A stretch of DNA of 64,000 nucleotides from Bog-756 sp963756515 (lineage in GTDB: Bacteria; Actinomycetota; Acidimicrobiia; Acidimicrobiales; RAAP-2), in contig CAVWNV010000010.1 in assembly GCA_963756515.1 (NCBI GenBank), forward strand, positions 62,001 through 126,000, written 5' to 3'. Positions 26,660 to 35,611 of the stretch are shown piece by piece. The notes beneath the pieces are model-generated. The model was not told the origin of the DNA. It made no database searches and saw only the letters and a list, made by a program, of their open reading frames with translations. A program made the position numbers and the translations under genes. Each line of letters opens with the position of its first letter. Position 1 is the first letter of the stretch.

Positions 26660-27187
26660 ATGAACATGGCCAACGTCCACGCAGACGACCTCGCCCTTCT
26701 GGTGTTCCGCTGTGCCATCGGAGGCGTCTTCATCGCCCATGGGGTGAACCACATCTTCGGAGGGGGCAAGATCGCCGGCACCGGTCGTTGGTTCGAGAGC
26801 CTGGGCATGAAGCCCGGGTGGCTCCACGCCTGGATCGCCAGCATCACCGAGATCGGGGCCGGAGTGCTGCTGGTGCTGGGGTTGCTCACGGCGTTCGGGG
26901 GAGCCGGCGTGGTCGGCGTCATGCTGGTGGCATGGATCACCAACCACCTGAAGAACGGCTTCTTCATCTTCCGTCCCGGTGAGGGCTGGGAGTACGTGAT
27001 GGTGCTCACCGCGTCGGGGTTCCTGCTGGCCACGGTGGGACCGGGCGGCTGGAGCATCGACAAGGCGGCCGGACTGACCACCCTGTGGGGTTGGAAGGGC
27101 CTGCTGATCGCGGTGGTGGCCGGAGTGGGTGGGAGCGCGCTGCTCCTGCTCACGTTCTGGCGTCCCCAGCCGGCCACGTCGGAGTAA
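26660..27187 (+). CDS. DoxX family membrane protein
   Basis: 175 aa. Four hydrophobic segments (about residues 10-28, 50-70, 75-95 and 140-165) and the N-terminal RCAIGGVFIAHGVNHIFGGGKIAGTGRWFESLGM are typical of DoxX/SURF4-type integral membrane proteins. Members are linked to redox or thiol stress and quinone-related oxidases, but the role is unclear. Start ATG 26660 has ACGGAG upstream; longer starts lack one. Confidence 0.85.
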   Translation: MNMANVHADDLALLVFRCAIGGVFIAHGVNHIFGGGKIAGTGRWFESLGMKPGWLHAWIASITEIGAGVLLVLGLLTAFGGAGVVGVMLVAWITNHLKNGFFIFRPGEGWEYVMVLTASGFLLATVGPGGWSIDKAAGLTTLWGWKGLLIAVVAGVGGSALLLLTFWRPQPATSE

Positions 27188-27252
27188 CGGCGCCAGCCGG
27201 GTCAACGTTCCGACCGGTCCGGCCACGGCTACGACCCGGGCACAGCCGACGG

Positions 27253-28167
27253 TCAGTCGCGACGTCCGAGCATGTTGGCGTTGGGAGCGGCCTTGGCCAC
27301 GAGGTCGGGGATGACCGATCCGAGTTCGGTGCTCTCCCACCGGTCGCCCTTGTCGGCCCCGGGTCCGGCCACCCAGCCCTCGGCCACGCTGATGTGGCTG
27401 CCGTGGACGTTGAAGACACGGCCGGTGATCTCCTTCGATTCGGGACTCCCCAGCCACACCACCAGAGGGGCGATGTTGTCGGGGTCGTTGGGGTCGAACT
27501 GGTCCGCCTCGACCTCGGCGTCGAATCCGGCGCCCAGGTTCTCGGTCATGCGGGTGAGGGCCGCCGGCGCGATGGCGTTGACGGTGACCCCGTAGCGCCC
27601 GAGCTCCATGGCGGCGATGACCGTGAGCGCGGCGATGCCGGCTTTGGCCGCCCCGTAGTTGGTCTGGCCGACGTTGCCGTAGATCCCCGACGGTGACGTG
27701 GTGTTGATGATGCGGGCGTCGTTGCTCTCCCCGGCCTTGGACCGGTTGCGCCAGTACTCGACGGCGGCCCGCATCGGGGCGAAGGTCCCTCGGAGATGGA
27801 CCCGGATCACCGCGTCCCACTCGTCGACGGTCATGTTGACCAACATGCGATCACGCAGGATGCCGGCGTTGTTGACCAGCACGTCGAGACCGCCGAAGGT
27901 GTCGACGGCGGTGGCGATCAGCCGTTGGGCCCCTTCGACGTCGGAGACGTCGTCCCCGTTGGCCACGGCCTGGCCCCCCATGGCGGTGATCTCGTCGACC
28001 ACCTGGCCGGCCGGTCCCTCGGACCGGCCGCTGCCGTCGACCTCGGCCCCGAGGTCGTTGACGACCACCTTGGCCCCCTGGCTGGCGAACTCGATGGCGT
28101 GGGACCGGCCGATACCGCGCCCCGAACCCGTGATGACGACCACGCGTCCCTCGTTGATGCCGGCCAT
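27253..28167 (-). CDS. SDR family 3-hydroxyacyl-CoA dehydrogenase-like protein
   Basis: 304 aa with AAGGAG before ATG 28167. It has VVVITGSGRGIGRSHAIEFA (NAD site), VVNDLGAEVDGSGRSEGPA typical of MFE-2-type hydroxyacyl-CoA dehydrogenases, VNNAGILRDRM, TTSPSGIYGN and NYGAAKAGIAAL. The C-terminal extension VAEGWVAGPGADKGDRW matches actinobacterial homologues in steroid/fatty-acid loci. It would oxidise the 3-hydroxyacyl-CoA. It is downstream of an acyl-CoA dehydrogenase on the same strand. Confidence 0.92.
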   Translation of the reverse strand: MAGINEGRVVVITGSGRGIGRSHAIEFASQGAKVVVNDLGAEVDGSGRSEGPAGQVVDEITAMGGQAVANGDDVSDVEGAQRLIATAVDTFGGLDVLVNNAGILRDRMLVNMTVDEWDAVIRVHLRGTFAPMRAAVEYWRNRSKAGESNDARIINTTSPSGIYGNVGQTNYGAAKAGIAALTVIAAMELGRYGVTVNAIAPAALTRMTENLGAGFDAEVEADQFDPNDPDNIAPLVVWLGSPESKEITGRVFNVHGSHISVAEGWVAGPGADKGDRWESTELGSVIPDLVAKAAPNANMLGRRD

Positions 28168-28254
28168 GTCTCTGCTCCTTCTCGTGCTGGTTCAGCCCGG
28201 ACTGCCCCGTCGTGATGCCGCGGGCCCGGGCCTCCGCGGCGGCGGTCGACGGTA

Positions 28255-29592
28255 TCAGACGTTCTTGGGCAGTTCCGAAAAGGGCGTGGTCCGATCGTGG
28301 TTGGGCTCCTTGGGCAGGCCGAGCACCCGTTCGCCGATGATGTTGCGCTGGATCTGATCGGTTCCGCCGTAGATGGGGGGCGCCTGGGCCAACAGGGCCA
28401 GCTCGGTGACGATGGGCAGGCCGGGCTCACCGGTGGCACGGACCACGACGGACCGCCCGGCCGCGTCGTACGAGTGGAGCATGCCCGACGCGCCGGCGAT
28501 GGCCAGCCCGAGGTCCCTCGAGAGCCGCATGATGTGGCTCATGGAGAGCTTGGATATGTTCGGCATGCCGGGGATGTCTCCTCCGGCCTCCTTGGCCGCC
28601 TTCAGGCGCAGGCCGTTCATCCGCCCGAGCTCACCCCAGGTGTAGAGCCGGGCCAGGCCCTGGCGGACGGCGGCATCGGCGTTCCTCCCGTTCCGGCGGG
28701 CCAGATCGACGAGCAGCCCGGAACCGCCGTGCATGGCCTGGAGCATGGTGCTCTCGCCCGAGCCACCCCCATTCGGGCCGGCGTCCCGTGGGGCGACGAA
28801 GTCGCCGGCCCGGCGCTCGAGGTCGCCGCCGACGGTGCCGGGGACGGCCACCCCACCGGCGCCGCTCCCGCCGCCTGATCCGAGCCCGGCCCGTTCGTTG
28901 GCCAGCGTGGTGTTGGCCGCGGCCCAGCCCCGACCCACCCCGCCGACGACGGCGTCGTCGCCGACCCGGGCATCGGTCAGGAACACCTCGTTGAACAGGG
29001 CCCGACCGGTCATCTCGCGCAGGGGGCGGATGTCCACGCCGGGCTGGACCATGGCCAGGGCGAAGTAGGTGATGCCCTGGTGCTTGGGGACGTCCGGATC
29101 GGTGCGGGCGAGCAACATGCCCATGTCGGCCTTCTGGCCGTTCGAGGTCCAGACCTTCTGACCGTTCACGATCCACTCGTCACCGTCCCGCACCGCCCGG
29201 GTCTGCAGGCCGGCCAGGTCCGAGCCGGCCGACGGCTCGGAGAACAGCTGGCACCACGACTGGCGCCCGGTCACGATGTCGCGCACGTACCGGTCGACCT
29301 GGTCCTGGGTCCCGTGGGTGGCGATGGTCGGGGCGGCCAACAGCAGACCGAGTCCGTTGGGCGCCCCCAGCGCCCCGAAATCGGCGATGGCCTGGGCGAT
29401 CCGGACCCCGTCGTTGCGGGAGACCCCCTTGCCGTAGGCGTGCGTCGGGAGGGTGGGGGCCGACCAGCCGGCCAGGCCCAGCCGCTCCCACCAGGCCCCC
29501 ACGGTCAGTTCGGGGTCCCACTGGGACGCCAGCCAGTCGGCCAGCTCGTCGAGCAGTTCGTCGGTGGGCTCGGTCGTGGCGGTGTCGGTCAT
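28255..29592 (-). CDS. Acyl-CoA dehydrogenase
   Basis: 445 aa from ATG 29592 (GGGGGAG upstream); in-frame extension to 29808 lacks family similarity. Motifs: LFSEPSAGSDLAGLQTRA, WIVNGQKVWTSNGQ and PIYGGTDQIQRNIIGERVLG with the ACAD C-terminal flavin loop. A Gly/Ser-rich insert (about residues 240-280, LGSGGGSGAGG and GGDLERRAG) is unusual and could be a disordered loop. Together with the dehydrogenase 87 bp downstream it covers steps one and three of a beta-oxidation round. Confidence 0.92.
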   Translation of the reverse strand: MTDTATTEPTDELLDELADWLASQWDPELTVGAWWERLGLAGWSAPTLPTHAYGKGVSRNDGVRIAQAIADFGALGAPNGLGLLLAAPTIATHGTQDQVDRYVRDIVTGRQSWCQLFSEPSAGSDLAGLQTRAVRDGDEWIVNGQKVWTSNGQKADMGMLLARTDPDVPKHQGITYFALAMVQPGVDIRPLREMTGRALFNEVFLTDARVGDDAVVGGVGRGWAAANTTLANERAGLGSGGGSGAGGVAVPGTVGGDLERRAGDFVAPRDAGPNGGGSGESTMLQAMHGGSGLLVDLARRNGRNADAAVRQGLARLYTWGELGRMNGLRLKAAKEAGGDIPGMPNISKLSMSHIMRLSRDLGLAIAGASGMLHSYDAAGRSVVVRATGEPGLPIVTELALLAQAPPIYGGTDQIQRNIIGERVLGLPKEPNHDRTTPFSELPKNV

Positions 29593-29746
29593 GGTCTCCC
29601 CCGGGGCGGACGCGGCGGGTCCGGGGCCGGTGCCGCGCCCTCGACGGTAGCCCAACGTCCCCGGCCCGAGACGGTGGTGGCCCCGGCTGTGCCATGCTCC
29701 ACCCGCGTCCGCCCCGGGGGGCGCGTGGACCGCGAGGAGGGCGCCG

Positions 29747-29950
29747 ATGGTCATGGTCGACACCGTCGACTGGCTCCCCGAGGCCCTGATGGCCAGGGTC
29801 GCCCCCAACTGGCACTACGAGCACGTCCTGCGGGACGTGGTCCCGGCCCTGCTGGAGCGGGGCACCGGTCCCGAGCAGATCACCGCCATGCTGGTGGACA
29901 ATCCCCGTCGGTACTTCGAAGGGCCCGACCCGGCCCGGGCGTCTGCTTGA
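29747..29950 (+). CDS. Phosphotriesterase-like C-terminal fragment
   Basis: 67 aa. Residues 4-60 (VDWLPEALMARVAPNWHYE...VPALLERG...ITAMLVDNPRRYFEG) match the extreme C-terminus of the phosphotriesterase/lactonase family, where a full protein is about 320 aa. No metal-binding residues remain, since they lie upstream in the family. The fragment has its own GAGGAGGG site and ATG, and its TGA abuts the next gene's ATG. It is either a decayed gene whose end was captured behind a promoter or a retained small protein. Confidence 0.7.
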   Translation: MVMVDTVDWLPEALMARVAPNWHYEHVLRDVVPALLERGTGPEQITAMLVDNPRRYFEGPDPARASA

Positions 29951-30967
29951 ATGGCGGTCGTGTCCGACACCTACCGGCGCGTCCTCCTCGCCTCCCGACC
30001 GCACGGGCTCCTCGACGACGGGAACCTCCACTTCGACAGTACGGCCCCGGTGCCCGAGCCGGCCGACGGCCAGGCCCTCATCCGGGTGCAGTACCTCTCC
30101 ATCGACCCCACCATCCGCACGTGGATGGACGACGCCCCCGGCTACCTCCCCCCGATCGAGATCGGTGAGGTCGTGCGCAGCGGCGGGGTGGGCGAGGTGG
30201 TCGTCAGCCGGAGCGAGCGCTACCAACTGGGCGACCAGGTGTTCGGCATGCTGGGCTGGCAGGAGTACGCCATCGCCGACGAAGGTGCCGCGGCCATGAC
30301 CACCCTGCCCCCCGGTGTCGATCCCACCGTCGCCATCGGCGTATTCGGCGTGACCGGCATGACGGCCTACTTCGGGCTCCTCGACGTCGGCCGGCCCAAG
30401 CCCGGCGACACGGTGGTGGTGTCGGGCGCGGCCGGGGCCACCGGATCGGTCGTCGGCCAGCTGGCCCGCATCGAGGACGCCGGGTCGGTGGTGGGTATCG
30501 CCGGCTCGGCGGAGAAGTGCGAGTGGCTGACCGGCGAGCTGGGGTTCGACCACGCCATCAACTACCGGGACGAGGACGTATCCCACCGGCTGGGAGCCGT
30601 CTGCCCCGAGGGGATCGACGTCTACTTCGACAACGTGGGCGGCCAGATCCTCGACGACTGCCTCGCCCACCTGGCCATGAAGGCCCGCGTCGTCCTGTGC
30701 GGGGCCATCTCCCAGTACAACCAGGACCGTCCGGTGGGGCCCAGCAACTACCTCAACCTGCTGATCAAGCGGGCCCGGATGGAGGGCTTCCTCATCCTCG
30801 ACTACGTGGACCGGTTCCCCGAGGCTCAGGTCCGCATGGCCGGATGGGTCATGGAGGGACGGATCCACCACCGTGAGCACGTGGTGGACGGGCTCGAGCA
30901 CGCCGGGGACGCCCTCAACCTGCTGTTCAGCGGGGGCAACACCGGCAAGGTGGTGGTGAAGCTCTGA
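29951..30967 (+). CDS. NADP-dependent MDR oxidoreductase (PTGR/leukotriene B4 dehydrogenase type)
   Basis: 338 aa. N-terminal YRRVLLASRPHG, then LSIDPTIRTWMDD and the Rossmann VVSGAAGATGSVVGQLA place it in the zinc-free double-bond reductase group. EKCEWLTGELGFDHAINYRDED and FDNVGGQILDDCLAHLAMKARVV also fit. It likely reduces alpha,beta-unsaturated ketones with NADPH. Start ATG directly follows the upstream TGA, so it is translated from the same message as the phosphotriesterase-like fragment. Confidence 0.92.
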   Translation: MAVVSDTYRRVLLASRPHGLLDDGNLHFDSTAPVPEPADGQALIRVQYLSIDPTIRTWMDDAPGYLPPIEIGEVVRSGGVGEVVVSRSERYQLGDQVFGMLGWQEYAIADEGAAAMTTLPPGVDPTVAIGVFGVTGMTAYFGLLDVGRPKPGDTVVVSGAAGATGSVVGQLARIEDAGSVVGIAGSAEKCEWLTGELGFDHAINYRDEDVSHRLGAVCPEGIDVYFDNVGGQILDDCLAHLAMKARVVLCGAISQYNQDRPVGPSNYLNLLIKRARMEGFLILDYVDRFPEAQVRMAGWVMEGRIHHREHVVDGLEHAGDALNLLFSGGNTGKVVVKL

Positions 30968-31017
30968 CCCCCGCCGGCGGGACGGCGCCCGCCCCTCTGG
31001 CTCAGCTGGCCCCGGAG

Positions 31018-31920
31018 GTGGGCCTGGCTTTCGGTGGTCTGCAGCGGTCGGCGTGGGCCGCGGCGCCCGGACCGCTCCTCGCCCTGGTCGACCTGAGGAT
31101 CGGCCAGCTCCTCGGAGACGTGACGGTTCGAAGGAACGGAGCCGGCGACCGGGCCCCGGTCCCCCTCGACGAGGAAGCCCAGCTCTCCCGGTGGCCGACC
31201 TCGCCCCTCTTCTCGCCTGTCGATCGGGCCTGCCTGGGCTTCACCGAGCAGTTCGTCATCGATGTCGCCGGTGTCACCGGTGCGCTGCGGGCCGATGTGG
31301 CCGAGCGGATGGGACCCGGACCGATGCTCGACTTCGTGGTGGCCCTGTTCGCGCTGGACTACGGCCGGCGCGTCCGAATGGCCCTCGATCGCCTGTTCCC
31401 GGACTGGCCGGACCGGTCCGGCGCCCAGCTCGACACCGGCCCCCCGCCCACGGGGGACGGCCCGCCGTTGGACCAGCTCGACCGGCTGTCGAGGTCCGTG
31501 GCCCGACTCGACGGCATCGATGCCGTCACGACCGAGTTGGTGCGGCTCCGGGGGGCGCGCCAGCACAACTGCCGGCTCTGTCAGTCGACCCGCTCGCTGC
31601 GGGCGATCGAGGCCGGGGCCGACGAGGAGCTCTTCGACACCACCGAACGCTACGAGGGAAGCAGCCTGGCCGAGGGCCAGAAGGTCGCCCTCCGGCTGAC
31701 CGACGCCGTCATCACCCAGCCCGGTGACCTCGACCGACCGCTGGTGACCCAGGTCCATCAGTGGTTCACCGCCGCGCAGGTCGTCGAGCTGGTGATGGAT
31801 GTGATGCGAAACAGCGCCCAGAAGATCGCCGTGTCCCTGGCCGCCGACGATCCCCACGTGGCCAGCGGATTCGAGCTCTACCAGCTCAACGAGGACGGCG
31901 AGGTCGAGTACCTGCCCTGA
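31018..31920 (+). CDS. Two-domain AhpD/carboxymuconolactone decarboxylase-like protein
   Basis: About 300 aa. The C-terminal half has ELVRLRGARQHNCRLCQSTRS, the CxxC plus upstream acidic/His arrangement of alkylhydroperoxidase-D-fold proteins, then GQKVALRLTDAVITQP and VVELVMDVMRNSAQKIAV. The N-terminal half repeats the helical fold (FTEQFVIDVAGVTGAL) without CxxC. GTG 31018 is chosen because no other standard start fits, but a CTG at 30964 overlapping the previous stop would restore a longer N-terminus. It may serve peroxide or redox defence. Confidence 0.75.
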   Translation: MGLAFGGLQRSAWAAAPGPLLALVDLRIGQLLGDVTVRRNGAGDRAPVPLDEEAQLSRWPTSPLFSPVDRACLGFTEQFVIDVAGVTGALRADVAERMGPGPMLDFVVALFALDYGRRVRMALDRLFPDWPDRSGAQLDTGPPPTGDGPPLDQLDRLSRSVARLDGIDAVTTELVRLRGARQHNCRLCQSTRSLRAIEAGADEELFDTTERYEGSSLAEGQKVALRLTDAVITQPGDLDRPLVTQVHQWFTAAQVVELVMDVMRNSAQKIAVSLAADDPHVASGFELYQLNEDGEVEYLP

Positions 31921-31946
31921 GGCCCCCGATCGGGGAGACTGCACCC

Positions 31947-32288
31947 ATGGCATTCGGTCAGGCGCCCGGCCCCCCGGCCACGGCGAGGCAACGGGAGGAG
32001 TTGCTGACGCTGCTGCAGGCGGCCGGCCACCTCGACTTCCGCGATGCCCGCGGGCCGATGGGTTTCAACCAGCGTCAGGCCGGCGGCCGGTTCACCCGCC
32101 TCGAGGCCGAGGAGCTGATCGCCCGCCTGCAGGAGGACGGGTCGGATGACATCGCGCCCCCGGCCCGTGAGCCTGGCCCAACGCCGCCGAGGACGACGCA
32201 GCCCGCCCGTTCCCTGCACCGGATCCCGACCGATCAGCTGGTGGCCGAGCTCCGGGGGCGCGGCTGGACGGTCGAGCGGCGAGGTTAG
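31947..32288 (+). CDS. Uncharacterised small actinobacterial-type protein
   Basis: 113 aa with GGGGAG upstream of ATG 31947. The N-terminal 65 residues (ATARQREELLTLLQAAGHLDFRDARGPMGFNQRQAGGRFTRLEAEELI) are helical and look conserved; a Pro-rich linker leads to a second short helix, TDQLVAELRGRGW. No named family is recognised. The stop overlaps that of the convergent NRDE gene by four bases (TTAG). Confidence 0.7.
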   Translation: MAFGQAPGPPATARQREELLTLLQAAGHLDFRDARGPMGFNQRQAGGRFTRLEAEELIARLQEDGSDDIAPPAREPGPTPPRTTQPARSLHRIPTDQLVAELRGRGWTVERRG

Positions 32289-33082
32289 ACCGGTGCCTCG
32301 TCCCAGCGGCCACTGACGTCGACGAAGGGCGCGGTGCACGGAGGGCCTTCGGCCACCAGCACCTCGGGATGCGAGGTCGGCTCCGACGGGACCCGGACCA
32401 GCTCGGCCGAGCGGGTGCCGTAGTCGTCGGTGTGGACGCACGCCGCCCTGGTGGCCGGGCGCCGCACCACCGCACCGGCAGCGTCCCCGTCGTCTTCCGG
32501 CCGATCCGTCGGGACCGTGTGATCAGCCAACGCCGATCGGAGCGCGGGCCACAGGTCCTCGCCGTCCGCCGTGGCTGTCGCCAGCCGCCGACGGACCTGT
32601 CCGACCTTCGACGAAGGGTGTCCGAGGGCCACGTTCTCCAGTATGTGGACGCCGGGTGGCAGCGGGCTCACCACCGGGTCACGGTCGTCGGCCAGTTCCA
32701 CGTAGAACAGTGAACTCCGATCGCCCACCAGCATCCAGGCCGGGTTGTACTGCCCGGCGTGGATCCGCCCCACCAACTCCGTCACCCCCTCTTCGGCGCT
32801 CCGGTGGCCGGCCAACATCATCGGGAGTTCGCCGCGGGAACGCTTGGTCCGGTCCGGCCCACCGGGGGAGGGCCGGTTGGTGAGTCCGGCCACCACGCCG
32901 GCGTCGTTCACCGCCAGCCAGGTCCCCCCGGCCAGCCGGTCGCGGCCCCCGAGCATGCGGGGGCCGTACTCCCGCAGGACGCCGAAGGGCTGCGCCGGCC
33001 GGTCGAGTCGCTCGTCACGGTTGGCCGCCACCAGCAGGGGGAAGGCGGACTCCGTCCGCCAGGCGAATACGAGTAGGCACAT
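32285..33082 (-). CDS. NRDE (TANGO2-like) family protein
   Basis: 265 aa beginning M-C-L-L-V-F, so that Cys2 becomes N-terminal as in Ntn-hydrolase-like proteins. The family tag AANRDERLDRPAQP follows at residue 19 and GGTWLAVNDAGVVAGLTNRP is also diagnostic. The function in bacteria is unknown; TANGO2 homologues have been linked to haem or lipid handling. No signal peptide is present. Confidence 0.9.
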   Translation of the reverse strand: MCLLVFAWRTESAFPLLVAANRDERLDRPAQPFGVLREYGPRMLGGRDRLAGGTWLAVNDAGVVAGLTNRPSPGGPDRTKRSRGELPMMLAGHRSAEEGVTELVGRIHAGQYNPAWMLVGDRSSLFYVELADDRDPVVSPLPPGVHILENVALGHPSSKVGQVRRRLATATADGEDLWPALRSALADHTVPTDRPEDDGDAAGAVVRRPATRAACVHTDDYGTRSAELVRVPSEPTSHPEVLVAEGPPCTAPFVDVSGRWDEAPV

Positions 33083-33135
33083 CGTGGTCAGGGTAGCGGG
33101 ACGGTCGGAGGCCGGGCCCGGCCGTCGGCGCCGGA

Positions 33136-33816
33136 TCAGGTGCGCTCCCCGACCCGGACGAACGAGTTCACGTAGTCGATCCGCAGCGCGTCGTGGAACG
33201 CCCAGCCACGGAAGTCGTCCCCCGGGGCGACGACGAGGGGGTCATGGTCCGCGTCCGAGCCGGCCCGGTGGCGCAGGAGTTCCTCGACCAGTGGGGTCAT
33301 GAGTCCGAAGGACACCTCGGGCTCGTCGGTGTCCATCTCGTAGAAGTGGAGGTAGCGGGGGTTGTCACCGGTGACATTCTCGTACGGGGTGATCATGGTG
33401 TAACCGGGTACGGCCACCTCGGCGATGTGACGGATGTGGACGAAGTCGGCCCAGTCCCGCAGCTCCTGGGCCCGGTGTGGCTCGGAGGGTGAGATGAGGA
33501 CCAGTGACAGGCCGAGGGTGGGCCCCCCGGTGAGCCGTCCCTGCCCCGGGCGCGGGCTGTGGTGGAAGAGGTGACCCCGCACCCCGACAGGTGTCGACGG
33601 GGCCCCGAACCGGTTATCGACCTCGTAGACGGCGAGATGCTCGAACTCGGGCAGCCGACGGGGCAGATCCGTGCGATCGCGGTTGGCGTTCCGCCACCAG
33701 GTGGCGCGGCTCACCCCCGGCTGGGCCAACAGGTCGGCGACACGGCCGGCCACGTAGTCGTCGAGAGGGTCGTCGGTCATCTCGAGATAGAGACCGGGTG
33801 TGACCCTGTCCTCCAT
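33136..33816 (-). CDS. Uncharacterised protein with EthD-like repeats
   Basis: 226 aa. Two halves both suggest ferredoxin-like alpha+beta barrels: TPGLYLEMTDDPLDDYVAGRVADLLAQPGVSRATWW and DWADFVHIRHIAEVAVPGYTMITPYENV...YLHFYEMDTDEPEVSFGLM. This pattern is seen in EthD/dimeric barrel proteins of catabolic clusters. No catalytic residue can be named. It is divergent from the CoA synthetase at 33955. Confidence 0.65.
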   Translation of the reverse strand: MEDRVTPGLYLEMTDDPLDDYVAGRVADLLAQPGVSRATWWRNANRDRTDLPRRLPEFEHLAVYEVDNRFGAPSTPVGVRGHLFHHSPRPGQGRLTGGPTLGLSLVLISPSEPHRAQELRDWADFVHIRHIAEVAVPGYTMITPYENVTGDNPRYLHFYEMDTDEPEVSFGLMTPLVEELLRHRAGSDADHDPLVVAPGDDFRGWAFHDALRIDYVNSFVRVGERT

Positions 33817-33954
33817 GCCTGGGGCCTACCACGGGGCCGGCGACTCGGTCAACGCCGGGTACCCGTCGGTTGGACGGACCGACCCCGGGGGCCGCTACGG
33901 TGGTCGGCCGGATCACCGGTCGGGCACACGCCGGCCGCAGGGAGAGGATGCCGG

Positions 33955-35544
33955 ATGGACCATCACGAAGTGGCCGCGTTCCAATTCGCCGGCCAGGACA
34001 TACCCGGGCTGCTGCGATCGTGGGCCGAGGTCCAGCCGGACAAGTTGGTGCTGATCTGGGAACCGCGCCGCGGTGCGTCGCGAACCTGGACGTACGCCGA
34101 GTTCTGGCACGAGGTGCGGAGTATCGCCTCGGGCCTCGCCGGTCGCGGCGTGGCCAAGGGGGACAAGGTCCTCATCCACGCCGACAACTGCCCCGAGATG
34201 GTCCTGGCCTGGTATGCCTGTGCGACGGTGGGGGCAGTCGGTGTCACCACCAATACCCGGTCGGTCCGAGCCGAACTGGAGTTCTTCATCGAGAAGACGG
34301 GATGCGTCGGGGCGGTGACCCAACCCCGGTTCGCCACGCTGGTGGCGGAGTCGGGCTCCGGCCTGGGCTGGACCGTGGTGACCGAGGACGACAGCGGTGA
34401 GCCGGGCCCGGACATCTCCGGGTTCGACCCGTTCGACTCCCTTCGCCTCGACCCGGACGGATTGCCCGAGCGGGAGCCTGATCCCATGGCCCCGGCCGGC
34501 ATCGTCTTCACCTCGGGTACCACCTCGCAGCCGAAGGCGGTGGTGCACACCCACGCCAATGCCCTCTGGGCCGGCCGGGTCGGCCCCACCAGCATCTCCA
34601 TGGAGCACGACGACGTCTACCTCGTCTTCCTCCCGTTCTTCCACGTCAACGCCCAGAGCTGGTCGTTCTGGACCGCCCTGGGGGTCGGCGGGACGATCGT
34701 CCTGCAGCCCAAGTTCTCGTCCTCCCGGTTCTGGGAGGTGGTGGTGAACCACAGGGTGACGCATCTCTCGCTCATCCCGTTCGTCTACAACGCGCTGGCC
34801 ACCCAGGCCATCCCCGATCACTCGGTGAAGGTGGGGGTGTTCGGACTCATCGTCCCGGAGCTCGAGCAGTGGCTCGGATTCCGGGTCGTGCCGGCCTACG
34901 GCATGACCGAAACCGTCATCCACGCCACCAACGACAACCCCGGGCGGACGTGCCCGAAGGGCTCGATGGGCAAGGCCACCCCCGGCTACGAGCTGGTGGT
35001 GGTCGACCGGGACAGTGGTGAGCTGTGTCGGGACGGACAGCCCGGCGAGCTGTGGGTCCGGGGGACCCCGGGCATCCAGCTCTTCCTCGAGTACCACGAC
35101 AACCCCGACGCCATGCGGAAGAGCTTCACCGACGACGGCTGGTTCAAGACCGGTGACGTCGTCCGGGTGGACGGGTCCGGCAACCTCTTCTACTGCGACC
35201 GGGACGCCGACGTGCTCAAGGTGGGCGGCGAGAACGTCTCGGCGCGCGAGGTCGAGGACGCCTGCCGGCTGGTGCCCGGTATCGGCGACGTGGCCGTGGT
35301 GGCCCAGACCCACGACATGCTCAGCGAGGTGCCCGTGGCCTTCGTCATCCGCGGTCCTGGGGCCGACGAGGACGACAGCCGATTGGAGAAGGCCGTGATC
35401 GAGCAGTGTGCCGCCGTCCTGGCCGACTTCAAGGTGCCCCGGGCCGTGTACATGGTGGAGGAGTTCCCCCGGGCCACCCTGGACAAGGTGGCCAAGAACC
35501 AGCTCCGGGAGCGTGCCGACCGGTTGGTGTCCACGCCCTCCTGA
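33955..35544 (+). CDS. Acyl-CoA synthetase (AMP-forming)
   Basis: 529 aa from ATG 33955. The ANL motifs are VFTSGTTSQPKAVVHTH at about residue 182 (P-loop with Ser-Gln in place of Gly-Lys spacing), AYGMTETVIHA, KTGDVVRVDGSGNLFYCDRDADVLKVGG and the C-terminal TLDKVAKNQLRE with the catalytic Lys. It activates an unknown carboxylate. It is convergent with xylB. The catalytic lysine is preserved, so the enzyme looks active. Confidence 0.9.
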   Translation: MDHHEVAAFQFAGQDIPGLLRSWAEVQPDKLVLIWEPRRGASRTWTYAEFWHEVRSIASGLAGRGVAKGDKVLIHADNCPEMVLAWYACATVGAVGVTTNTRSVRAELEFFIEKTGCVGAVTQPRFATLVAESGSGLGWTVVTEDDSGEPGPDISGFDPFDSLRLDPDGLPEREPDPMAPAGIVFTSGTTSQPKAVVHTHANALWAGRVGPTSISMEHDDVYLVFLPFFHVNAQSWSFWTALGVGGTIVLQPKFSSSRFWEVVVNHRVTHLSLIPFVYNALATQAIPDHSVKVGVFGLIVPELEQWLGFRVVPAYGMTETVIHATNDNPGRTCPKGSMGKATPGYELVVVDRDSGELCRDGQPGELWVRGTPGIQLFLEYHDNPDAMRKSFTDDGWFKTGDVVRVDGSGNLFYCDRDADVLKVGGENVSAREVEDACRLVPGIGDVAVVAQTHDMLSEVPVAFVIRGPGADEDDSRLEKAVIEQCAAVLADFKVPRAVYMVEEFPRATLDKVAKNQLRERADRLVSTPS

Positions 35545-35611
35545 GGGACCGGGTCCGGCGGACGCCGGAGTGCCCCCGACGCCGGGTCCGATGGAGTCGT
35601 CCCGGGTGTCA

